A stretch of DNA of 64,000 bases, from the NCBI GenBank assembly GCA_934569225.1, contig CAKTKC010000003.1, forward strand, positions 1-64,000, read 5' to 3'. Each line of letters opens with the position of its first letter. Position 1 is the stretch's first letter. Shown here in pieces: positions 57,853-64,000 of this stretch. Origin of the DNA: an uncultured Oscillospiraceae bacterium. Its GTDB lineage: Bacteria; Bacillota; Clostridia; Oscillospirales; Oscillospiraceae. Both the position numbers and the translations under genes were made by a program. Under the pieces are notes generated by a model. It searched no databases and was not told the origin of the DNA. It saw nothing but the letters and a program-made list of their open reading frames with translations.

Positions 57853-58545
57853 TTATGGAAAAAGGCGCTCCCAGAGCGGGGTAAGAATAAGGATCAGCGC
57901 AAGGGCCGGAAGCATATCGATGACCGGATACTGCCGGATCCTGGCCATACGCATACCCGCTGCAATGCTCAATACACCGCCGCAGGCGATGAAATTTGTC
58001 AGCATGGCGTCACTCATCATGGGAATCAGAACTTTTGCCAAAAAGAAGAAGCAGGTGAAAACGGCAAGTTGGGGAACCGCAACCAAACTGATGGCGATCC
58101 CCATGCTGCCTCCGTATACCAGGGCGATGAAGAAATCCAGGATGGCTTTGGAGGTGATTTGCGCCCGGTCGCCGCTGATGCTTTCAACCATGACGGAGTA
58201 CAACCCAAACCCGCTGGCGCAGAATACCGCGACGATGGTGATGTAGCGCTCCATATCGAAATCCCCCGGGTGGGGGATCCGGTGCAGGGCGCGCCACAGC
58301 ACGTTCTGAAGCCTTTCTTCCAGACGGCAGGCGTGACCCAGCCAGCCCCCGACAATCACTGCCAGGGTGACTGCCGGTAAATAGGTGGCCTTGACGACGG
58401 ACACGAAGCCGCTGCAAATGGCGGTGAGTCCCACGATCATGGGAACCGTTTGGCGTATGCTGTCACGGATGCGGTTTTTCAGCAGACTGCCCAGAAGTCC
58501 TCCCAGAAAAACGCCCAGGCAGCAGCTCAGCATTCCGTAGGGCAT
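57853..58545 (-). CDS. DUF554 (YqgA-like) membrane protein
   Basis: A 230-residue protein with six to seven predicted helices and DUF554 features: GGLLGSLLKNRIRDSI near the start, then TAICSGFVSVVKA and the C-terminal MLPALALILILTPLW. A putative transporter of unknown substrate. Its start lies four bases before the stop of the old-yellow-enzyme gene (coupled), so it is the last gene of the flavoenzyme operon and may move its substrate or product. Confidence 0.83.
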   Translation of the reverse strand: MPYGMLSCCLGVFLGGLLGSLLKNRIRDSIRQTVPMIVGLTAICSGFVSVVKATYLPAVTLAVIVGGWLGHACRLEERLQNVLWRALHRIPHPGDFDMERYITIVAVFCASGFGLYSVMVESISGDRAQITSKAILDFFIALVYGGSMGIAISLVAVPQLAVFTCFFFLAKVLIPMMSDAMLTNFIACGGVLSIAAGMRMARIRQYPVIDMLPALALILILTPLWERLFP

Positions 58546-58548
58546 GGC

Positions 58549-59904
58549 TTACCCTCTGAAATTGGCAGGCTGGGTTTTTTTGATCTCCTGGAATTCCCGG
58601 AAGAAGGGCATGAAGGTTTCCGGATCGCGGATGACGCAGCCGGTGGGCTTGTGCGCGCGGATCAGGTCGCCGCAGCTTCCGCAGGTCATGCATACCCGCT
58701 TGGGGTTGATCCTGCCGTCCCTGATGATCTCGTTGGCAAAATCGGGATCGGCGAAGGCCATCCGGCCGAACAGCATTCCGTCGCACAGCCCCTGCTCAAT
58801 CGCACCGGCGGAGTACAGATCTGCGTACCGGCGCAGATAGCTGGGAGCCGACGCGAAAACGGTCATCTCCGGGACGGCATTCTTTACGGTGCCAATGCCA
58901 TGGATCATGCGGTCAAGTCCAACGAAGGGATGCTCGTCAGGCTGATATTTGCCCTTGTCGAAGGGACGGGTGACGTGGGTGGTGGCATAGGGATTGCCCA
59001 TCGTCAGATTCATCATATCCAGGCCATAGGTATCGTGCAGCTCCCGGACAAGCCGGATCGGCTCGGTGAGGTCGGGGGTAAGGCCGCTTTCGGGGCTGAC
59101 GCCAAAACCGTAGGGGTAGGCGTAGCCGTCATAAATGCCCAGACGACAGGTGACCATGAAGCTGCTGTCTTCGTAGGCCTTGGCGGCCAGAATGCCGTTG
59201 CGCAGCAGACGGGTGCGGTTTTCAAAGCTGCCGCCGTATTCGCCGGGACGGGTATAGGCGGAGGACAGCTCTGCCAGCAGATAGCCGTGGCAGGATTTGA
59301 TATCCACTGCGTCAAAACCGGCTTCCTTGGCAAGCAGAGCCGCCTCGCCGAATTTCTCTTCCAGAGCCTTCAGATAGTCATCGGTAACGATGCAGCTCTC
59401 GTCGGCTGCCCGGTACTGCTCCAGCTCCGGGTGACGGTAGGCGATCATGGGGGCGGGCTTGTTGCCGGGGTTGGAATAGCGGCCGCTGTGATTGGCCTGC
59501 ATGATCAGATAGGGAGCAAAGCCGTTGGCCTTCAAACCGGCTTCCTTAATGGCGGCGGTAAAGGCCTTGTAGGCATCCAGTGTGTCCCGGGTGAGCAGAA
59601 GCTGGGTTTTGCTGGAACGACCCTCTTCCACAATGGAGATCGCCTCAAACCAGATGACGGCGCTGCCGCCGATGGCCTCGTTGACATACCGCCGCAGGGT
59701 GTACTCGGAGGGCGCGCCGTCGGGGGTGGAGTCGGCGCCCTCCATGGGTGCGATGCCCATGCGGTTGGGGAAGGTAATATTACGGACAGTCAGCGGTTTG
59801 GTCAGCGCGGAGGTATCCGCGGCGAAGGGGAGGGAAAGCCCCAGCTCAGCCGCTTTGGCTTGAACCTCCTCCAGGGATTTATAATGAAATTTCTCGTGAG
59901 CCAT
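58549..59904 (-). CDS. Old yellow enzyme-family NADH:flavin oxidoreductase
   Basis: A 451-residue FMN-type TIM-barrel enzyme. N-terminal LTVRNITFPNRMGIAPMEG, central PYLIMQANHSGRYSNPG, DAVDIKSCHGYLLAELSSAY and GEYGGSFENRTRLL are OYE motifs; the His-Gly pair and Tyr positions are present. Near the C-terminus CMTCGSCGDLIRAHKPTGC has four Cys, suggesting an iron-sulfur cluster as in 2,4-dienoyl-CoA reductase-type OYEs, but without their extra FAD/NAD domains. Likely reduces an activated C=C bond. Coupled to DUF554 and 11 bases after the hydrolase. Confidence 0.87.
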   Translation of the reverse strand: MAHEKFHYKSLEEVQAKAAELGLSLPFAADTSALTKPLTVRNITFPNRMGIAPMEGADSTPDGAPSEYTLRRYVNEAIGGSAVIWFEAISIVEEGRSSKTQLLLTRDTLDAYKAFTAAIKEAGLKANGFAPYLIMQANHSGRYSNPGNKPAPMIAYRHPELEQYRAADESCIVTDDYLKALEEKFGEAALLAKEAGFDAVDIKSCHGYLLAELSSAYTRPGEYGGSFENRTRLLRNGILAAKAYEDSSFMVTCRLGIYDGYAYPYGFGVSPESGLTPDLTEPIRLVRELHDTYGLDMMNLTMGNPYATTHVTRPFDKGKYQPDEHPFVGLDRMIHGIGTVKNAVPEMTVFASAPSYLRRYADLYSAGAIEQGLCDGMLFGRMAFADPDFANEIIRDGRINPKRVCMTCGSCGDLIRAHKPTGCVIRDPETFMPFFREFQEIKKTQPANFRG

Positions 59905-59915
59905 ACATACTCCTT

Positions 59916-60782
59916 TTATTTGAGACCGCAGCGCGCGTCCACGTGGTCAACAAATTGCAGCAGCTTCCGGTTAAATTCTTCGGCGTAGCACTGGAAGAAT
60001 ACATGACCGCCGTGGGCAAAGGGATAGCTTTCGGTGTAGGGCGCATTCTTGGCACCCTCGACGTACCATTTTTCTGCCAGCTCCATACCATTGGCGGTGA
60101 CGCGGCCGTTGGCACCGAAGAAGACCATGGGAACGTCGATTTTTGCCAGAAAGTCAAAGCCGTTCTGCATGACCAGTTCGCTGTAAATGGCGAAGCTGAT
60201 CCAGGCGGGGGTTTTCAGCATTTCCTTGGTGGACCACTCAATCTTGCTGTCGTCGATCCCCTCGTACATCATGTGGGCAAAGAAATTGTAATAGCCCTCT
60301 ACGTTATTGTAGCACATGATCATGTGATCGTTGAACAGATCCATGTTGAAGCCCTTCAGGCTGTGGGCATTCCACGGCTCATCCCATGCCGCGCCGAGGG
60401 GGCAGTCGATCAGTCCCAGGGCTTTTACACGGTAAGCGCCGAACATGTCGAAGTATTTCACGATAAACTGACCGGCCATAGACCAGCCCAGCATGGTTGC
60501 GCCGCGAACGTCAAGGTAGTCCAGCAGCTCTTTGATGTCCTCGCAGTTCCGCTCGATGGTGTGGCCATGCAGTCCTTTGGAGGAACTGCCCTGACCCCGG
60601 GGGTCGAAGGTGATGACGCGGTGTTCCTTTGACAGGGCTTCCAGATTGTTTTCAAAGAAACGGGTGGTGCAGCAGAAGCCGGGGACAAGCACAATGGGGC
60701 TGCCCTTTTCGGGACTGTGGTCTTCAAAATACAGAATCGCGTTATCGCTCGTACGGAAGTAATTGTTTCTTGTTCCTGCCAT
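59916..60782 (-). CDS. Alpha/beta-hydrolase
   Basis: A 288-residue cytoplasmic alpha/beta-fold protein: oxyanion-loop text IVLVPGFCCTTRFFE, VITFDPRGQGSS, nucleophile elbow MLGWSMAGQF (Ser in G-x-S-x-G) and the C-terminal AHGGHVFF His. ATG 60782 has AAGGAGG upstream. Probably a carbon-carbon or ester hydrolase acting on a compound also handled by the flanking flavoenzymes. Confidence 0.87.
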   Translation of the reverse strand: MAGTRNNYFRTSDNAILYFEDHSPEKGSPIVLVPGFCCTTRFFENNLEALSKEHRVITFDPRGQGSSSKGLHGHTIERNCEDIKELLDYLDVRGATMLGWSMAGQFIVKYFDMFGAYRVKALGLIDCPLGAAWDEPWNAHSLKGFNMDLFNDHMIMCYNNVEGYYNFFAHMMYEGIDDSKIEWSTKEMLKTPAWISFAIYSELVMQNGFDFLAKIDVPMVFFGANGRVTANGMELAEKWYVEGAKNAPYTESYPFAHGGHVFFQCYAEEFNRKLLQFVDHVDARCGLK

Positions 60783-60836
60783 AATGGTTTCCTCCTTGTA
60801 ATCAACGAAAAAAGTGGATGTTTTGGACAAAAGGAA

Positions 60837-62795
60837 TCAGTAGATATTGCCTGTTTCCCGATAGGAACGCCACACGTTTTCAAAGAAATCGTCATCCTCC
60901 GGAATGGGGCGAACCTTACGGAACCGGAACGTGCATTCTCCGCTCTTCCAGCTTGCTTCCTGGACAAGATCGCCACGGCTTCCGTCGTCCACCGTGAAGG
61001 TGAAGGTGTCGGGCAGCTGGGCAAAGGGCTTGCAGCCGGAGGGATCGGTGTACAGGGCACTGCCCCGGCTCTTGCCGCCCTGGCGGAGGTAGTCCACCAT
61101 GGCGCTTAAGTAAGTCTGCTGACTGATCAGCGTGTCCCGATACCGGTACAGCCACGCCAGATCCTTGCTTTCGGAAATCGTGGCGTATGCGGGAAGATTT
61201 TCCAGCTGGGCGCGGATTTCCGTTATGTAGGCGGCGATCGCTTCGGAGTTCCGAATGGCGGCGCCGCAGGCGCTCATGCGGCGTCCGGCTTCGTTACGCA
61301 GACGGTAAATGGACGGGTCGTGTTCCGTAAGAGCCTGCTGCGCCAGGGTGCCCATTTCTGTCAAAGCCCGGGCGGCCTCCCGCTGAAAGGCATCCTCGTG
61401 TTCCGCTGCTCCGCCGCACCGGGCGGCGATATACTGGGCGGCACGGGTGCTTCCCACCTGTCCGGCATTCAGCGCGGAACCGCCGGGACGGTAAACACCG
61501 TGGCTGGCGGCAACCTCGCCCACGGCGAAGAAGCCCTTCAGGTTGGTCTGCCACCAGCAGTCGATGTCGAGACCGCCGTTGTTGTGCTGGGCGCACAGGG
61601 AAATTTCCAGAGGCTCGGTGGCAAGGTCTACGCCCTTATCCCGGTAAAAGTCCACGGCGGGCGCATTCATATGCAGCAGACGCTCAATGGGCGTTCCGAA
61701 ACAGGCACCGGCACGGGTCAGGTAATCAAGAGCTTCTGCGTCCAGTTCCTCGAAGCGGAAATTGCCGTTTACGGGATTGGTGCGGTAGTCCAGGTAGACC
61801 TTTCTGCCCTTGCAGCTTTCCAGATAGACCAGAATGTCAATGATGGAGCTGCCGGAAGCGACTTTCCGCACGTCGAAAGGCCACTGATAGCCCTTCAGAA
61901 ACAGCTTGCTCAGCATTTCGCCGGGGGTGGAGAAGAAATCCATCAGGAATTCCCGGGGATCGCTGCCGTCCGGCTCCGCGGAGTATACCCTGGGAAGCAC
62001 CTGCATATAGGTGCCGGAGACGTTCCACCGGGGGTGGGTAGAGGCGAGGCCGTACTGCCACTCGGTCATATTCTTGCCCTTGACGCCGGCTTCCAGCGCC
62101 AGACCCGTCGCGCCGAACTGGCTGGCGGGATATACGCTGTCGGCGTAGATACCGGCGGGGCCGCCGGTGGCGTACACCACGTTTTTGCACCGAACCAGCA
62201 GATAGCGGTCTTCCGCCGACTGCGCCTTCGTGTTCAGGCAGAGAAGACCCAGCACCGTTTCCCCATCGCTGACGATCCTGATCACCTGGGTGTTGTCGAG
62301 CATCGGGACACCCTTGGCGTTGACAGCCGCTTCCAACCGTTCCGTCATCTGCTTGCTGGTGTAGGGGCCGACGCTGGTGGCGCGGCGGCGGGGATCATGG
62401 TCTGTTTTGTAGCCGATGTATTCGCCGTAGCGGTTCCGGGGGAAGGGGACCCCCAGCTCCGCCAGCTTGAGAAAGCCCTGGGTGGACAATGCGGCCTCGC
62501 AAAGAGCAATGTCGCCGTCCACACACTGACCGTCAAACAGCGTCTCGGCCATTTCCCGGACGCTGTCGGGGTCGCCCCCGGACAGGGTCAGCTTGTAGTA
62601 GGTCTGCTTGTCGCTGCCGGTATTCCGGCTGGTGCCGGCGGTGCGCTTTTCCGTAATCAGCAAAATATCCTGCTGGCCGTACTGCCATAGCCGGTCGGCC
62701 GCGTTGTAGCCGGCCGCACCGGTGCCGACGATGGCTGTGTTGCAGCGCAGAACTCTTGCGGAGAAATTACCTGCGTTGAATCTTTCTTCGGTCAT
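60837..62795 (-). CDS. Fumarate reductase/aspartate oxidase-like flavoprotein
   Basis: A 652-residue protein with dinucleotide fold TAIVGTGAAGYNAADRLWQY, then NVVYATGGPAGIYADSVYP. The family region LDIDCWWQTNLKGFFAVGEV is followed by GVYRPGGSALNAGQVGSTRA, the FAD-covering segment of succinate dehydrogenase/fumarate reductase flavoproteins. No signal peptide or heme/FMN domain. The C-terminal 150 residues are not typical and may bind a partner. It probably reduces or oxidises an acid or enone substrate. Eleven bases after the SDR stop. Confidence 0.85.
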   Translation of the reverse strand: MTEERFNAGNFSARVLRCNTAIVGTGAAGYNAADRLWQYGQQDILLITEKRTAGTSRNTGSDKQTYYKLTLSGGDPDSVREMAETLFDGQCVDGDIALCEAALSTQGFLKLAELGVPFPRNRYGEYIGYKTDHDPRRRATSVGPYTSKQMTERLEAAVNAKGVPMLDNTQVIRIVSDGETVLGLLCLNTKAQSAEDRYLLVRCKNVVYATGGPAGIYADSVYPASQFGATGLALEAGVKGKNMTEWQYGLASTHPRWNVSGTYMQVLPRVYSAEPDGSDPREFLMDFFSTPGEMLSKLFLKGYQWPFDVRKVASGSSIIDILVYLESCKGRKVYLDYRTNPVNGNFRFEELDAEALDYLTRAGACFGTPIERLLHMNAPAVDFYRDKGVDLATEPLEISLCAQHNNGGLDIDCWWQTNLKGFFAVGEVAASHGVYRPGGSALNAGQVGSTRAAQYIAARCGGAAEHEDAFQREAARALTEMGTLAQQALTEHDPSIYRLRNEAGRRMSACGAAIRNSEAIAAYITEIRAQLENLPAYATISESKDLAWLYRYRDTLISQQTYLSAMVDYLRQGGKSRGSALYTDPSGCKPFAQLPDTFTFTVDDGSRGDLVQEASWKSGECTFRFRKVRPIPEDDDFFENVWRSYRETGNIY

Positions 62796-62806
62796 GGCAC
62801 TGTTCC

Positions 62807-63574
62807 TTACAGACGGGGAATGTGGAAGCCGCCGTCGATGTCGATGTAGTTTCCGGTGGAGTACAGGAACTTATCGCTGCACAGGGCGCTGACTGCGTTG
62901 GCCACGTCCTCGGGCTGACCCCAGCGGGCGATGGGGAAGGTGCCTTTGGCGATGAGATCGTCGTATTTTGCCTTTACCGTGCCGGTCATGTCGGTGGCGA
63001 TGACGCCGGGACGAACCTCGTGAACCAGAATTCCCTCGCAGGCCAGACGATCGGCGTACAGCGTGGTCAGCATGGACACGCCGGCCTTGGATACGCAGTA
63101 TTCGCCCCGGCTGATGCTGGAGACCACGGCGCTGCAGCTGGAAACGTTGACGATCACGCCCTTGCGCCCGCCCAGAGGCTCCTGACGGATCATCTGCTTC
63201 GCCACGGCCTGGGTCAGGAACATGTTGCCCTTGGTGTTGATGCCCACGACCCGGTCAAAGCTCTCTTCGCTCATTTCCAGAAGGTCGGCGCGCACCTTGG
63301 GCGCCACACCGGCGTTGTTCACCAGGGCGTCGATCCTTCCGAATGCGGCGACCGCGCCATCCACAATTTTCAGGCGGTCGTCGTGATCGCCAATATTCGC
63401 CTGAATATAGACGCAGTCAATGCCCAGCTCTTTCAGCGCGTCCAGCGCATCCTGGTTCTTTTCCTGGACGCCGGTGGCGACCATTACGATGTTATAACCG
63501 TCCAGACCCAGCTGCCGGGCAATGGCAAAACCAATGCCCCGGCTGGATCCGGTAACGATTGCAGCTTTTTTCAT
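62807..63574 (-). CDS. Short-chain dehydrogenase/reductase (FabG-like)
   Basis: A 255-residue classical SDR: AIVTGSSRGIGFAIARQLG (T-G-x3-G-x-G), NNAGVAPKV (N-N-A-G), Ser in NVSSCSAVVSS, and YCVSKAG with catalytic Y-x-x-x-K, then RPGVIATDMT. It interconverts hydroxyl and keto groups with NAD(P)H. AGGAGGATT precedes the ATG. It starts the run of closely spaced genes down to DUF554. Confidence 0.92.
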   Translation of the reverse strand: MKKAAIVTGSSRGIGFAIARQLGLDGYNIVMVATGVQEKNQDALDALKELGIDCVYIQANIGDHDDRLKIVDGAVAAFGRIDALVNNAGVAPKVRADLLEMSEESFDRVVGINTKGNMFLTQAVAKQMIRQEPLGGRKGVIVNVSSCSAVVSSISRGEYCVSKAGVSMLTTLYADRLACEGILVHEVRPGVIATDMTGTVKAKYDDLIAKGTFPIARWGQPEDVANAVSALCSDKFLYSTGNYIDIDGGFHIPRL

Positions 63575-63589
63575 AGTTGAATCCTCCTC

Positions 63590-63769
63590 TGATACTGTTT
63601 TCTGATTAAAATCTCGATTTTAATCAGAAAGGCATCGCCTGATGGTGCTGCCTGTTTTGTGATTTATAAGGAAAGAAATCACAAAACAAGTCTCATAGGA
63701 ACTCCATGCCCTTCGGGCAATGAAAATCTTTTTGAAAGGTTTCCATTGGAGTTCCCTATGATACTGTTT
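63590..63769. repeat. Structured intercistronic segment bounded by an 11-bp direct repeat
   Basis: TGATACTGTTT occurs at 63590-63600 and at 63759-63769. Between them lie the 15-base dyad (63599-63630), a 13-base perfect inverted repeat TGTTTTGTGATTT (63653-63665 with 63676-63688), and a long imperfect inverted repeat from about 63692 to 63762 (ATAGG-AACTCCATG against CATTGGAGTTCCCTAT) enclosing a GCCCTTCGGGC hairpin. No gene. It could be a small insertion or a regulatory RNA leader. Confidence 0.55.
63599..63630. promoter_or_regulatory. Perfect 15-bp inverted repeat upstream of the SDR operon
   Basis: TTTCTGATTAAAATC and its complement separated by TC, 25 bases before the SDR start. It may be an operator or an mRNA hairpin in the leader. 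Confidence 0.6.
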
Positions 63770-63804
63770 GGCAGGGTCGCCAAAAGGGTACCTCTTCGGG
63801 AAAA

Positions 63805-64000
63805 TCAATCCTGGGTCAGTACAACTTTGATGCTGCCGCTCTTGGGATCCAGTGCGGTTTCCAGAGCCTGCTGCAGCTGAGCCATGGGGAAGGTATGGGT
63901 TATGAACTTATCCATAGGCAGATCCCGTGCGGAGGCGATGGCGATGGGGAAGTCCCAGCAATAGCCCTGGGCGCCCTGAATATGGATTTCGTGGGTCACC
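63805..64000 (-). CDS. Zinc-type alcohol dehydrogenase (MDR family), C-terminal end (partial)
   Basis: Only the last 64 residues are in the window; the gene begins beyond base 64000. The ending DKFITHTFPMAQLQQALETA followed by GSIKVVL is the typical C-terminus of medium-chain dehydrogenases (the segment after the NAD domain). It is on the - strand upstream of the SDR gene, separated by the structured region, and may belong to the same transcription unit. Confidence 0.75.
   Translation of the reverse strand, partial: VTHEIHIQGAQGYCWDFPIAIASARDLPMDKFITHTFPMAQLQQALETALDPKSGSIKVVLTQD

Noticed and set aside
1..64000. CRISPR array, rRNA operon or complete insertion sequence
   Set aside because: No regularly spaced direct repeats, rRNA-like sequence or transposase frame was found on either strand.

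Overview
The window is a GC-moderate (roughly 55%) bacterial chromosome segment. It uses strong Shine-Dalgarno sites, frequent TTG/GTG starts, lipoprotein-type solute-binding proteins and oxygen-sensitive radical enzymes. It also carries short palindromic repeats of a type I associate with gut Clostridia. This points to a strictly anaerobic, Gram-positive gut organism of the Oscillospirales (Oscillospiraceae/Ruminococcaceae) kind; the assignment is inference. I saw no rRNA, tRNA, CRISPR array, complete insertion sequence or prophage.

Layout. (1) 1-6.2 kb: envelope genes on the + strand: TM2-domain end, three lipoproteins, a zinc-ribbon membrane protein and a TPM-domain protein. (2) 6.2-8.1 kb: gene-poor, with a MITE-like element, terminators, a small XRE regulator whose start is ACG, and probably decayed sequence. 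(3) 8.06-19.3 kb: an apparent operon behind a near-consensus sigma-A promoter: Gfo/Idh/MocA oxidoreductase, transporter, hydantoinase/oxoprolinase, HExxH protein, two tandem TIM-barrel isomerases, glycyl-radical activase, glycyl radical enzyme (GRE) with an atypical Gly-Cys-Asn-Trp loop, and an AraC regulator. I know of no described pathway with this composition and rate it the best candidate for a new system. (4) 19.4-25.0 kb: TetR and ArsR regulators divergent from metK, DUF308, plsC-type acyltransferase, lipid kinase and cdsA, i.e. phospholipid synthesis coupled to SAM supply. (5) 25.2-35.6 kb: PfkB kinase, SIS protein and a GntR/LacI chimeric regulator (-), divergent from an ABC sugar importer, second SIS protein, GH20-like protein, DUF624 protein and a putative glycosidase (+), probably for amino-sugar glycans. 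(6) 35.9-37.8 kb: a BMP-type binding protein with an N-terminal nucleotide/ParB-like region and no signal peptide. (7) 37.9-57.8 kb: an IclR regulon with two IclR paralogues, two essentially identical aldolase genes, two ABC importers, an oxidoreductase, a LarA-family racemase, a GlpA/GlpB/DUF1667 dehydrogenase module, a flavoprotein and a D-2-hydroxyacid dehydrogenase. (8) 57.8-64 kb: a - strand flavoenzyme operon (alcohol dehydrogenase end, SDR, fumarate-reductase-like flavoprotein, alpha/beta hydrolase, old-yellow-enzyme homologue, DUF554).

How they work together. In region 7 an inverted repeat (GGAAT-N4-ATTCC) sits over or just downstream of the predicted transcription start of both aldolase genes and of the dehydrogenase. 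These promoters therefore look like a single IclR regulon for import and breakdown of a sugar acid or 2-keto-3-deoxy acid. None of the three ABC importers has its own ATPase, which implies a shared ATPase encoded elsewhere. All functional calls come from reading translated sequence and known family motifs; no searches were run.
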